DNA from: Ascidiimonas meishanensis
GTDB taxonomy: Bacteria; Bacteroidota; Bacteroidia; Flavobacteriales; Flavobacteriaceae
Direction of reading: 5' to 3'
DNA: 64,000 bases
Assembly: GCF_037782385.1 (NCBI RefSeq)
Contig: NZ_JBBEXD010000001.1
Span: forward strand, 1-64,000
The notes under the pieces were generated by a model, which was not told the origin of the DNA, searched no databases, and saw nothing but the letters and a program-made list of their open reading frames with translations. Both the position numbers and the translations under genes were made by a program. This document shows, one piece after another, positions 16,536 to 25,436 of this stretch; position 1 is the stretch's first letter, and the number at the start of each line of letters is the position of its first letter.

Positions 16536-17939
16536 TTATTGGAATATAAGACGTTCTTTTTCTCCTTTTCTATTAAGCACAAGTATGTTTGGACGTTTCC
16601 TGTATTGCTGTAAATAATCATCTACAGACTTTGCATCATTTATTGAATAAATGTCTTCACCATTTACTTCCAACAGAATCTGGCCAGACAGGTTGTAATT
16701 TTTTAAAAGCTCGCTAGCCGCCATAATTTTTACTCCGCGCTCTGTATTGAATTGTTTTTTCTCTTCTTTAGATAAGTTTTTTACTTTTAAACCTAAATTT
16801 TTAATTTGATAGGTTTCATTCTTAAGTAATTTGACCTTTATAATTTTGGTTTTACCAGACCTTTTTACATTTAAGCTCACCTCTTCGTTAGGTCTTTTGG
16901 ATTTCAAATATCCTGAAAGATTCGAAAATTTAGAGATTTTAACTTTGTCAATCATTTTGATGATATCGCCACTTCTTACACCAGAATTTGCTGCCCCTGA
17001 ACCTTCTTCAACACCTGTGATATAAAATCCTTCTGTATCGTCAATACCAAGTTCTTGAGACAATCGTGTATTTAACTGTTGCCCTTGAACGCCAAGAACA
17101 CCTTCTTGAACCATTCCAAATTCTAAAATATCATCTACAACTTTTTTTGCAATATTACTAGGTACCGCAAAAGAGTATCCCACATAAGAACCTGTTTGAG
17201 AGGAAATAGCTGTATTAATTCCAATCAAGTCTCCATTAGTATTAACTAGTGCGCCCCCGCTATTACCTGGGTTTACAGCAGCATCAGTTTGTAAAAAAGA
17301 TTGATTCTTATTATCTCCTTCATTAAGATCTCTCGCTTTCGCACTTATAATTCCTGCGGTAACCGTAGAAGTAAGATTAAATGGATTTCCTACGGCTAGA
17401 ACCCATTCTCCAATTTTTGTATTATCTGAATCTCCAAAAGCTAGATAAGGAAGATCATTTTGAGCTTCTATTTTTAGTAAGGCAATATCCGTATTAGGAT
17501 CTGCCCCTACCAATTCAGCTTCATAAGTTCTATTATTGTTTAGGGTAATTTGGAGCTGACTGGAATTAATAATCACGTGATTATTAGTAACAATATAACC
17601 GTCTGGTGAGATAATCACGCCAGATCCTGTACCAACTTGTGCACGTTCTGTTCCAGCTCCTGACCCATAAAAGAAATCTAAAAGAGAACTAGGAGCTCTG
17701 GTGATTGAAAGGTTTTTAACATGCACCACCGCATTCACTGTTTTCTCTGCTGCATCTACAAAATTAGTATCTGTAACAGCAACAGCTGATATAGGATTAT
17801 AATTGGTGGTTACCACTTCAGGTTTTGTAGTGGTATTTTCAATTACCATAACTTTTTTCTCTAAAAATAGCTTGTAAGAGCCAATTGCAATAACTCCTCC
17901 AAGAAAAGAAACGAATAAAAGACCTAAAAACTTTTTCAT
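16536..17939 (-). CDS. HtrA/Deg family periplasmic serine protease
   Basis: 467 residues. An N-terminal hydrophobic segment (residues 4-25) exports or anchors it. The trypsin-like domain has the catalytic triad: His in TNNHVI (about 121), Asp in NTDIALLKI (151) and Ser in GNSGGALV (227). A PDZ domain follows at ~280-370 (GSGAANSGVRSGDIIKMI), and a second, more divergent PDZ-like region runs to the end. It would degrade or refold damaged envelope proteins. It has its own terminator; no clear TAnnTTTG promoter was found. Confidence 0.95.
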   Translation of the reverse strand: MKKFLGLLFVSFLGGVIAIGSYKLFLEKKVMVIENTTTKPEVVTTNYNPISAVAVTDTNFVDAAEKTVNAVVHVKNLSITRAPSSLLDFFYGSGAGTERAQVGTGSGVIISPDGYIVTNNHVIINSSQLQITLNNNRTYEAELVGADPNTDIALLKIEAQNDLPYLAFGDSDNTKIGEWVLAVGNPFNLTSTVTAGIISAKARDLNEGDNKNQSFLQTDAAVNPGNSGGALVNTNGDLIGINTAISSQTGSYVGYSFAVPSNIAKKVVDDILEFGMVQEGVLGVQGQQLNTRLSQELGIDDTEGFYITGVEEGSGAANSGVRSGDIIKMIDKVKISKFSNLSGYLKSKRPNEEVSLNVKRSGKTKIIKVKLLKNETYQIKNLGLKVKNLSKEEKKQFNTERGVKIMAASELLKNYNLSGQILLEVNGEDIYSINDAKSVDDYLQQYRKRPNILVLNRKGEKERLIFQ

Positions 17940-18072
17940 CTTTAATACTTATTTATATCTTAAATTAACAATTAAAATTATACTATTATTATGTTATGAA
18001 AATAACTTTAACGGCAGTTTAACAACCATATTTATGGACGCAATCACTATCTTTAGCCTTAAATTTTTATTC

Positions 18073-18849
18073 ATGTTATTGCCATTTTATAAATATCAAG
18101 GTACTGGTAATGATTTTGTAATCATTGATAATCGTACTTTATTCTTCCCCAAAGATGATACCAAACTAATTAATCACTTATGTGACCGCAAATTTGGCAT
18201 TGGTGGAGATGGTTTGATCCTTTTAGAAAATGACAAAATTTCAGATTTTAGAATGGTATATTATAATTCTGACGGGCAACAAAGTACAATGTGTGGGAAT
18301 GGAGGTAGATGCATTGTTGCGTTTGCTAATCATTTAGGAATCATTCAAGAGCATACTTCATTTGTTGCAATAGATGGTTTACACCATGCAGAATATGGTT
18401 CTGGAGTAGTAAAATTACAAATGGGAGATGTACAGGAAGTAGCTCATTTTGAAGAATATTCTTTTTTAAACACAGGGTCTCCCCATCATGTTCAACTAAT
18501 AGATAATCTTGAAAAAAAAGATATTAAGAAATTAGGGGCCGCTATACGATATGGAAAATATGGTACGTCTGGGAGTAATATTAATTTTGTAGAACAACTT
18601 TCTAAAAATGAATTTGTTGTGAGAACTTATGAAAGAGGAGTAGAGGATGAGACACTTTCATGCGGGACAGGTGTTACTGCGGTAGCCTTGGCTATGTTTG
18701 ATAAACATCTTGCAACTTCAAATACAATTGTATTAAAAACACCTGGAGGAGCATTGGAAGTTAATTTTAAAAAAACGGCAGCAGGCTTTTCTAATATTTT
18801 TCTTAAGGGACCCGCGCAAATGGTATTTAAAGGAGAGATAGAATGTTAA
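18073..18849 (+). CDS. dapF: Diaminopimelate epimerase
   Basis: 258 residues from the ATG at 18073. An in-frame ATG at 18034 would add 13 residues before the conserved FYKYQGTGNDFV start and is less likely. The two catalytic cysteines are in STMCGNGGRC and ETLSCGTGVTA. The enzyme converts LL- to meso-diaminopimelate for lysine and peptidoglycan synthesis. It overlaps the next gene (GNAT) by seven bases, and an mltG-type gene follows, an order common in flavobacteria. A near-match to the -7 element (TATCTTTA, 18049-18056) fits the shorter start. Confidence 0.95.
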   Translation: MLLPFYKYQGTGNDFVIIDNRTLFFPKDDTKLINHLCDRKFGIGGDGLILLENDKISDFRMVYYNSDGQQSTMCGNGGRCIVAFANHLGIIQEHTSFVAIDGLHHAEYGSGVVKLQMGDVQEVAHFEEYSFLNTGSPHHVQLIDNLEKKDIKKLGAAIRYGKYGTSGSNINFVEQLSKNEFVVRTYERGVEDETLSCGTGVTAVALAMFDKHLATSNTIVLKTPGGALEVNFKKTAAGFSNIFLKGPAQMVFKGEIEC

Positions 18850-19376
18850 GACTTTCAGGGGATACTATTTATCTAAGAGCCTTGGAGCCCGAGGATTTAG
18901 ACTTTCTATATAAATTGGAAAATGATACGGATATCTGGGAAGTAAGTGAAACGCAAACTCCTTATTCTAAATTTGTACTAAAGCAGTACTTGGAAAATGC
19001 ACAACTAGATATTTATGAAGCAAAACAACTCCGGTTAGTAATTTGTAATAAAGACAAGTTAGTGATGGGTTTTGTTGACTTGTATGAATTTGATCCTAAA
19101 AACAGAAAAGCTGGTTTAGGTGTAGTCATTTTAAATAACCAAAGACGTAAAGGGATTGCAGAAGAGGCATTAGAAATACTGATTAACTATTGTTTTGAAA
19201 TTTTACATCTACATCAGGTATATGCAGGAGTGGTAGCAGGTAACGAAGCGAGTTTAGCTTTGTTTAAAAAGTTACATTTTATACAAACCGGAATTAGAAA
19301 AGACTGGATATTTACTTCAGAAGGATATAAGGATGAAGTTATATTTCAAAAATTGAATTTCAAAAATGTATTTTAA
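18843..19376 (+). CDS. GNAT family N-acetyltransferase (RimJ/RimL-like)
   Basis: 177 residues. The fold begins LRLSGDTIYLRALEPEDLDFL, and the acetyl-CoA loop is in VVILNNQRRKGIAEEALEIL, followed by HQVYAGVVAGNEASLALFKK and a typical C-terminus. It resembles the RimJ/RimL branch, which acetylates protein N-termini or small amines such as spermidine. The start overlaps dapF and its end overlaps the mltG-like gene, so the three are transcribed together. The acceptor substrate is unknown. Confidence 0.88.
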   Translation: MLRLSGDTIYLRALEPEDLDFLYKLENDTDIWEVSETQTPYSKFVLKQYLENAQLDIYEAKQLRLVICNKDKLVMGFVDLYEFDPKNRKAGLGVVILNNQRRKGIAEEALEILINYCFEILHLHQVYAGVVAGNEASLALFKKLHFIQTGIRKDWIFTSEGYKDEVIFQKLNFKNVF

Positions 19377-19701
19377 GAGATTATTACTACTTATTTCTAT
19401 TATAGGTTTGATTATTGCCGGTTTTGTTTCTTATAACATACACAACATTATTTTTAGCCCTAATACCAATTTTAATCAAAGCCATGTGATGGTTCGTATT
19501 CACTCAGATACTAGCCTAGAAGAAATTTATTTGTCTATTTCACCTTTTCTAAAAGATGTTAATTCATTTAAAACAATGGCTCAAAAGAGAGCGCTTGGCA
19601 AATATGTTAAATCTGGTGTTTTTAAGATAAAAAAGGGAATGAGTAATAACGATATTATAGATGTTTTAACCGATATAAGATCATCAAAAGAACAAAAATA
19701 G
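19366..19701 (+). pseudogene. Truncated MltG-type protein (N-terminal part only)
   Basis: 111 residues: a membrane anchor (residues 5-27), then the small N-terminal domain of MltG/YceG with the typical ending VKSGVFKIKKGMSNNDIIDVL. The protein stops at 19701, whereas normal MltG is ~340 residues with a catalytic YceG domain after this point. The ~300 bases that follow contain no YceG-like sequence in any frame, so a deletion is more likely than a frameshift. Its place after dapF and GNAT is that of mltG in related genomes. The active glycan-cleaving domain is absent. It could still be expressed as a short anchored protein. Confidence 0.7.
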
Positions 19702-19928
19702 ATTACAAAAGATTATTTCCGTATGCATAGGTAAAATTGTCATTTTAACAATAGATATACTAACTGTTTGACGAATATTGATTTTTCATGGTAAAAAAAG
19801 ATCAATTAAATCTAAAATGTAATTATTTCTTGCCATATCCTAAGTTGTTAATAATCAGTTGAAAACAACACTTAATCGAACTTTAAGAATACTTTAACGA
19901 GCTAAATTTTACAGGTCAATAAAAGTTG

Positions 19929-19936
19929 TATCTTTG
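19929..19936 (+). promoter_or_regulatory. -7 promoter element TATCTTTG
   Basis: Exact TAnnTTTG match upstream of the transglycosylase-like gene. It implies a ~57-base leader before the ATG at 19998 and makes this gene independent of the dapF group. Confidence 0.55.
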
Positions 19937-19997
19937 CAACGCAAAAATTTCAAGCGTTTAATTTCGGTTTTAGTAAGTCTTGAAGAATACAAATTTT

Positions 19998-20627
19998 ATG
20001 AGAAAAGGCGTATTAAAATTTTTAATTTTAGTAGCAGCTATGGTCATGACAAGTTTAGGTTTCACTTCAAAAAAAACCAATGTAATTATACCCCAAAATT
20101 ATCTTATTACAGAACCTATTACCTACACGGTTCACAAAATAGTAGAGGAAGAAACATTTGTTCACCCTCCTTTTCTAGGAAAATCCTTTATTGGTTTTAA
20201 AGAAGCACTCGCATTTAAAGAATCCAGGGGAGATTATTCTTCCATTAACTTTTTAGGTTATATGGGTAAATACCAATTTGGAGCATCTACACTTCAATTA
20301 TTAGGTGTTTATAATAGCCATGTTTTTCTTTCTAACCCAGCATTACAAGAAAAAGCATTTATAGCGAATACCGCAAGAAATAAATGGATTCTTAGAAGGG
20401 ATATAAAAAGGTTTGTTGGTAAATACATCAATGGTTTTAAAGTGACAGAATCCGGAATTCTAGCAGCAGCTCATTTAGGAGGTGCAGGAAATGTCAAGAA
20501 ATTTTTAAGATCGTATGGTAAAACAGGATTTGAAGATGCTAATGGTATGTCTATACAATATTACATGAAGAAATTTTCTGGATATGATACATCTCATATT
20601 TTGCCTCAAAGAAGAGCAAAAATTTAA
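19998..20627 (+). CDS. Small secreted lytic-transglycosylase-like protein
   Basis: 209 residues from the ATG at 19998. It has a signal-peptide-like N-terminus (VLKFLILVAAMVMTSLGFTS). The core reads AFKESRGDYSSINFLGYMGKYQFG, the Glu-Ser...Gly-x-Gln-Phe pattern of lysozyme-like transglycosylases, with the Glu as the likely acid. A later AAHLGGAGNVKKFL matches the usual AHxxGxG motif of that fold. It would act on peptidoglycan in the periplasm. It lies just after the truncated mltG but has its own promoter and terminator. Similar flavobacterial proteins are sometimes called peptidoglycan-binding protein. Confidence 0.75.
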   Translation: MRKGVLKFLILVAAMVMTSLGFTSKKTNVIIPQNYLITEPITYTVHKIVEEETFVHPPFLGKSFIGFKEALAFKESRGDYSSINFLGYMGKYQFGASTLQLLGVYNSHVFLSNPALQEKAFIANTARNKWILRRDIKRFVGKYINGFKVTESGILAAAHLGGAGNVKKFLRSYGKTGFEDANGMSIQYYMKKFSGYDTSHILPQRRAKI

Positions 20628-20630
20628 ATT

Positions 20631-20658
20631 AAAAAAACCGACAAACGTCGGTTTTTTT
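20631..20658. terminator. Bidirectional terminator
   Basis: A 12-bp A/T-tailed stem (AAAAAAACCGAC at 20631-20642 with 20647-20658) around a 4-base loop. T-runs occur on both strands, so it can end both the transglycosylase-like gene and the convergent methylase gene, whose stop it touches. Confidence 0.88.
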
Positions 20659-21382
20659 ACTGTTTATAGATAATAAATATACAAGGTCTTTTGTGAAGTT
20701 CGGGTTTTGATTTTTTCCAAACCGCCACTGTTTTTGTTTTAACGTACTCAGAAGTAAGGGTAAGATCGCAGGCTATGCAAAGTTGGGTAGTATCGGTTAA
20801 AACCGATAAGAAATCTGCAAGTAGTTTATCGTTTCTATAAGGAGTTTCTATAAAAATTTGGGACTGGTCTGCTTCCTTAGATAATTTTTCATACTTTTTG
20901 ATTTCTTTTTTTCTCTCTTTTTGATCAATAGAGAGATACCCATTGAATGCAAATTGTTGCCCATTCATTCCGCTTGCCATAAGTGCCAACAAAATTGAGG
21001 AAGGCCCTACAAGAGGAACTACTGTAATATTTTTTTGATGTGCAAGCTCGACAATTAATGCGCCAGGGTCTGCCACTCCCGGACAACCTGCATCTGATAT
21101 GATTCCCATATTTTTTCCATTAAGACAAGGTTCCAGATAGTGTTGAAGTTCTAAAGCGTCTGTATATTTATTTAATAAAAAGAAACGCAGGGAGGGTTGT
21201 GATTTTCCAGAACTTATTTTTTTGATAAACTTACGTGCAGCTTTCTCGCTCTCTACAATATAATCATCTACCTGTTCAATAGTTCTTTTAATAGATAGCG
21301 GTAAAACTTCTAAAGGCTCAATCTCACCTAACATATTGGGAATTAGATATAGCTTTCCGTAATTGGAATAATTATCAGACAT
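20657..21382 (-). CDS. RsmI-like SAM-dependent methyltransferase (tetrapyrrole methylase fold)
   Basis: 241 residues with the tetrapyrrole-methylase fold of RsmI: GKLYLIPNMLGE at the start, MGIISDAGCPGVADPGALIV, VVPLVGPSSILLALMASGM, FNGYL and FIETPYRNDKLL. RsmI methylates the 2'-OH of C1402 in 16S rRNA. This short variant, which opens LIPNMLGE rather than VATPIGN, is a separate Bacteroidota branch, so the exact target is uncertain. It converges on the transglycosylase-like gene through a shared terminator. Confidence 0.85.
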   Translation of the reverse strand: MSDNYSNYGKLYLIPNMLGEIEPLEVLPLSIKRTIEQVDDYIVESEKAARKFIKKISSGKSQPSLRFFLLNKYTDALELQHYLEPCLNGKNMGIISDAGCPGVADPGALIVELAHQKNITVVPLVGPSSILLALMASGMNGQQFAFNGYLSIDQKERKKEIKKYEKLSKEADQSQIFIETPYRNDKLLADFLSVLTDTTQLCIACDLTLTSEYVKTKTVAVWKKSKPELHKRPCIFIIYKQ

Positions 21383-21461
21383 GAATTAGTTACTTTGTTA
21401 GGCTTAAAACTACAAAATTGATTGTAAAAGAAGAGTATTTCTATTGAAAAGCGAGTATAAA

Positions 21462-21923
21462 TTATTCTTTGACCAGTTGTTCTAATATTTTATCACAAGC
21501 TTCATCTAGCATCTTGAATACGTTTTCAAAACCTACATCACCTCCGTAATAGGGATCTGGAACATCTACATTTTCACCTGGGAATACCAAATTCAATATC
21601 ATTTTGACTTTTTCCTTTTGATCTTTTGTTTTTGCCATTTGAAGAACATCTATATAATTACTGCGATCCATTACATAGATTTCATCAAATCTTTCAAAGT
21701 CAGAGGTAGTAAACTTTCGAGACCGCTGATAGGAAATGTCAATACCTTTTTTCTTAGCAATAGCAATTGATCTTATATCGGGAGATTTACCAGCATGGAA
21801 TGAAATGGTTCCTGCTGATTCTACTTCAACATTTAAATGGTTTGTTTTTGATTTAAGAATACCTTCCGCCAAAGGAGATCGACAAATATTACCTAGGCAA
21901 ACCATTAAAATGCGCCGTGACAT
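21462..21923 (-). CDS. Low-molecular-weight protein-tyrosine phosphatase
   Basis: 153 residues. The P-loop CLGNICRSP (nucleophile Cys 9, Arg 15) and the acid Asp in DVPDPYYGG (about 123) show the LMW-PTP family. It dephosphorylates phosphotyrosine, often on kinases of exopolysaccharide export, or acts on small phosphoesters. It starts two bases after the dnaA stop codon, so the two are likely co-transcribed. Confidence 0.93.
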   Translation of the reverse strand: MSRRILMVCLGNICRSPLAEGILKSKTNHLNVEVESAGTISFHAGKSPDIRSIAIAKKKGIDISYQRSRKFTTSDFERFDEIYVMDRSNYIDVLQMAKTKDQKEKVKMILNLVFPGENVDVPDPYYGGDVGFENVFKMLDEACDKILEQLVKE

Positions 21924-21925
21924 AA

Positions 21926-23353
21926 CTATTGTGCTAATTTCTTGGTAAGATCGTCAATATACTTTCTAAACTGCTTGTCTGTTTCCGCTAGATTATCTAC
22001 CGTTTTACAAGCATGAAGAACTGTTGCATGATCTCTTCGTCCTATTTGAGAACCAATACTCGCGAGTGAAGCCTTAGTGTATTTTTTTGCAAAAAACATA
22101 GCTAATTGTCTAGCTTGTACAATGTGACGTTTACGTGTTTTGGATTGCAGAGTAGATACATCCATCTGAAAATAGTCTGAGACTACTTTTTGGATATAAT
22201 CAATAGATACCTCACGTTTGGTGTTTTTAACAAATTTCTCAACAATTTGAGTAGCTAATTCAAGAGTAACCTCTTTTTTATTAAAAGAAGATTGTGCAAT
22301 AAGCGAAATTATAGCTCCTTCTAACTCACGAACATTCGTTTTAATGTTTTTGGCTACATAATCAATAATTTCTTCAGGCATTTCTACACCATCTCGATAA
22401 AGCTTATTTTTAAGGATAGACACTCTAGTTTCAAAATCAGGACTTTGCAATTCAGCAGAAAGTCCCCATTTAAACCTTGAAAGTAATCTTTGTTCAATAT
22501 CCTGCATATCTACAGGTGCTTTATCAGATGTTAAGATGACTTGTTTTCCGTTTTGATGTAAATGATTAAAGATATGAAAGAATACGTCTTGAGTTCCCGT
22601 TTTACCTGAAAAGAATTGGACATCATCTATAATTAATACATCAATCAATTGATAAAAATGTATAAAATCATTTCGTGTATTCTTTTTAACTGATTCAATA
22701 TACTGTTGTGTGAATTTTTCAGCAGAAATATAAAGTACCGTTTTATCTGGATACTTATCTTTAATCTCAACACCAATAGCATGTGCTAGATGCGTTTTTC
22801 CTAAACCAACTCCACCAAAAATCAATAATGGATTAAAAGAAGTTCCTCCAGGTTTGTTAGCCACCGCTAAACCAGCAGATCTTGCCAACCTATTAGAATC
22901 TCCTTCAAGAAAATTCTCAAAATTATAATTGGGATTTAATTGAGATTCAATTTTAATATTACGGATTCCCGGAATAACAAAAGGATTTTTTAATTCTGGA
23001 TTTTTATGCTTTATAGGAACATCTAATTCTTGAGGCCTTACATTTGCTCTATTACTGCTTGGAATTTTCTCTGTAAATGGTTTTTGATTCCCATAGGTGT
23101 TTTCCATTTTTATTACATAAACCAGTTTTGCAGTTTCACCAAGTTCTCTTGTCAGAGCAACCTTGAGAAGCTTTACATAATGTTCTTCAAGCCACTCGTA
23201 AAAGAATTTACTTGGAACTTGAATACTAAGGGCATTATCTGTAAGCTTTACGGATTTGATTGGTTCAAACCAGGTTTTATAAGCCTGTGGTTGTATATTG
23301 TCTTTTATAAAAGACAAACAATTATCCCATACCGATTCAGCAGTTATGCTCAT
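21926..23353 (-). CDS. dnaA: Chromosomal replication initiator protein DnaA
   Basis: 475 residues. Domain I (MSITAESVWDNCLSFIKDNI, SKFFYEWLEEHY) is followed by a linker and the AAA+ domain: Walker A GGVGLGKTHLAHA, Walker B VLIIDDVQFF and the arginine-rich LLSRFKWG. The C-terminal DNA-binding helix-turn-helix carries the signature IGSQIGRRDHATVLHACKTV. It melts the replication origin and binds DnaA boxes. I saw no DnaA-box cluster in the ~190 bases upstream, so the origin is probably elsewhere. An LMW phosphatase gene follows it directly. Confidence 0.98.
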   Translation of the reverse strand: MSITAESVWDNCLSFIKDNIQPQAYKTWFEPIKSVKLTDNALSIQVPSKFFYEWLEEHYVKLLKVALTRELGETAKLVYVIKMENTYGNQKPFTEKIPSSNRANVRPQELDVPIKHKNPELKNPFVIPGIRNIKIESQLNPNYNFENFLEGDSNRLARSAGLAVANKPGGTSFNPLLIFGGVGLGKTHLAHAIGVEIKDKYPDKTVLYISAEKFTQQYIESVKKNTRNDFIHFYQLIDVLIIDDVQFFSGKTGTQDVFFHIFNHLHQNGKQVILTSDKAPVDMQDIEQRLLSRFKWGLSAELQSPDFETRVSILKNKLYRDGVEMPEEIIDYVAKNIKTNVRELEGAIISLIAQSSFNKKEVTLELATQIVEKFVKNTKREVSIDYIQKVVSDYFQMDVSTLQSKTRKRHIVQARQLAMFFAKKYTKASLASIGSQIGRRDHATVLHACKTVDNLAETDKQFRKYIDDLTKKLAQ

Positions 23354-23547
23354 CCCTATTATTAAGTTTAATTGTTGGTTATTTAATCCGAATGAATAGA
23401 TTTCTTACTTTAGCTCTTAAAGCAGAACAAATATGTGAACAAATAATTGAAAAAAAAAATGAAAAGCTGGTTGAATTTTCACTTTTTTTTTCGCATGCTT
23501 GGTAACGATAATTTTACTTTTTGATAACCTGTAAAAAACCTTAAACT

Positions 23548-23961
23548 GTGAATGTAAAAACCTACGTAGTTAACGTGAGAATACGTTATTCTGAGACTGA
23601 TAAAATGGGTGTAGTTTATCATGGAAATTATGCTCAATATCTAGAAATTGCAAGGGTTGAGTGGCTAAGAAGCCTTGGTATATCTTATAAGTGGATGGAA
23701 GAAAGTGGCGTGATGCTTCCGGTAACAGAATTAAAGTTGAAATTTTTAAAACCTTCTTACTATGATGACGTTTTATCGATAAAAATAACCCTTTTAAAGA
23801 GACCTTTTGTTAGAATAGAATTTGACTATGAAATTCATAATCAGAATAAAGAATTAATATGTACTGCAAATACGGTTTTGGCATTTATTAATACCGCTTC
23901 TGGAAAACCTATAAGATGCCCTTCATATCTTCTTGAAAAATTTGAAAATTTAGAATTCTGA
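23548..23961 (+). CDS. Acyl-CoA thioesterase (YbgC/FadM, 4HBT hotdog fold)
   Basis: 137 residues. The start codon is GTG at 23548: an in-frame stop lies two codons upstream and no ATG is available. The motif VRIRYSETDKMGVVYHGNYAQYLEIARVEWL contains the active-site Asp of the 4-hydroxybenzoyl-CoA thioesterase family (D...G.VYHGNY). It hydrolyses acyl-CoAs in the cytosol. It is divergent from dnaA and converges with the YigZ gene, overlapping it by 12 bases. Confidence 0.88.
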   Translation: MNVKTYVVNVRIRYSETDKMGVVYHGNYAQYLEIARVEWLRSLGISYKWMEESGVMLPVTELKLKFLKPSYYDDVLSIKITLLKRPFVRIEFDYEIHNQNKELICTANTVLAFINTASGKPIRCPSYLLEKFENLEF

Positions 23962-24567
23962 TGTACCTTTTATAAATTCTAATCCAAAGATGCTGTTTAG
24001 TATGGTTTCAATTTTTTTAGCATCTCGCTCACGAACTTTAATTTCAAGAAGGCATTTTAAAGCGGACTTTTGATTTGTGATTTCCAATTGATGTTCTTTT
24101 ATGATTCGCATTACTTTATTCATCAAGACATATTCAAAATTCAAAGTATAAAGTACATCGATTGTTTTTTCTATTATGGGGGCATTTTTCAGGGTAAGAT
24201 TTGCTGCTTGCTTATAGGCTTTAACTAGTCCGCCAACTCCTAGTTTTATACCACCAAAGTATCTAACCACTATTACCAAGGTATTGGTAACTCCAAAAGA
24301 TTGAATTTGTCCGTAAATTGGCATACCTGCACTATTTCTGGGTTCTCCATCATCGTTAACTCTATACATTGTATTTCTTATTCCCAGCTGCCATGCATAG
24401 CACCAATGTCTTGCGCTATAGTGTTTTTCTTTCACATCTTTTATTCTAGCATTAATTCCCTCTTCTGAATCTATTGGAAATGCATATGCATAGAATTTAC
24501 TTCCTTTCTCCTTGTAAAGTGCTTCGGGTGAAGCGACGGCTAATGTTTTAAAAGTGTCTTTTGTCAC
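23950..24567 (-). CDS. YigZ / IMPACT family protein
   Basis: 205 residues, the normal size. The N-terminal UPF0029 domain has KEKHYSARHWCYAWQLG, RVNDDGEPRNSAGMPI and VVRYFGGIKLGVGGLVKAY, which are diagnostic. A smaller C-terminal DUF1949 domain follows. The bacterial function is not firmly known; eukaryotic IMPACT inhibits the kinase GCN2. It is the last gene of a minus-strand operon with ribD, a HAD phosphatase and an EamA transporter. Confidence 0.9.
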   Translation of the reverse strand: MTKDTFKTLAVASPEALYKEKGSKFYAYAFPIDSEEGINARIKDVKEKHYSARHWCYAWQLGIRNTMYRVNDDGEPRNSAGMPIYGQIQSFGVTNTLVIVVRYFGGIKLGVGGLVKAYKQAANLTLKNAPIIEKTIDVLYTLNFEYVLMNKVMRIIKEHQLEITNQKSALKCLLEIKVRERDAKKIETILNSIFGLEFIKGTSEF

Positions 24568-24569
24568 AG

Positions 24570-25436
24570 TTAACTAGCTATACTCATTAATACGATACCT
24601 CCTATTGCAATCACAATTCCAATCTTATTTAAATTAGACAACTTTTCTTTAAACAAGCCTATGCCAACAACTGTTGATAATAAAACAACACCTACATTAT
24701 TTACAGGAAAAACATAAGAGCTTTCTATTCCATCTATTTTTAATGCCTTTAGCAAAAAATAAATAGAGAAAAAATTTGGTAGACCTAAAACAATACCAGC
24801 AATCACAGATTTAATCTCAAAATTCACTTTTTTTAAAATGGTCTGAATTAGGATTATAACCGTTCCGGTAATTCCAGCAACCAAAAAAATGACCGCTGAG
24901 TATATGTTTGTTTCCTCGATGCTTACGTATTTAAATTCTACATATTTGAGAATAGTATCTAGTAATCCTGAACCAATGAAGAGTAATAATGGCAAATACA
25001 AATATTTGTTTTTAACCAATGTATGAGTTGTTTTTTTAGTTACTAGATATACTGCCATTAATGCTAAAATAATCCCAATAACTTTAAAGAATGTAATTTT
25101 ATCTTCGTAAACTATAAATGCAAAAACTACAGGAATTACCACAGACATCTTGCTGGCTATGGAAACTACAGAAAGGCCTATTTTTTGAGCTGTAAGTGCT
25201 AAAATATTAAAGAGAGTAACAAAAAGGACTCCTAAAAACAACGTCCCTTTAAACCAAGGGGCTTTTGGTATTTGTGATAGAGACACTATCGTCTCATCAA
25301 ACATAAACCCCGTAAAAAATGCTATAAAATAATTTATAACTATCGCATGAAGATTGTTTACATTAAACCGGCTAAAGTATTTGAAGATTACAAACAAAAG
25401 CGTGTTCAACAAAATACTCAACAACAGATAGACCAT
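24570..25436 (-). CDS. EamA/DMT-family transporter
   Basis: 288 residues with ten predicted membrane helices in two repeats, as in drug/metabolite transporters. The segments ISIASKMSVVIPVVFAFIVYED and SSYVFPVNNVGVVLLSTVVG resemble the EamA consensus. It would export or import a small metabolite across the inner membrane; the substrate is unknown. Its start codon overlaps the last base of the HAD gene and a two-base gap separates it from YigZ, so it belongs to the ribD operon. Confidence 0.85.
   Translation of the reverse strand: MVYLLLSILLNTLLFVIFKYFSRFNVNNLHAIVINYFIAFFTGFMFDETIVSLSQIPKAPWFKGTLFLGVLFVTLFNILALTAQKIGLSVVSIASKMSVVIPVVFAFIVYEDKITFFKVIGIILALMAVYLVTKKTTHTLVKNKYLYLPLLLFIGSGLLDTILKYVEFKYVSIEETNIYSAVIFLVAGITGTVIILIQTILKKVNFEIKSVIAGIVLGLPNFFSIYFLLKALKIDGIESSYVFPVNNVGVVLLSTVVGIGLFKEKLSNLNKIGIVIAIGGIVLMSIAS

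Noticed and set aside
23354..23547. Replication origin next to dnaA
   Set aside because: No cluster of TTATCCACA-like boxes is seen in the gap or nearby; the AT-rich stretch alone is not enough.
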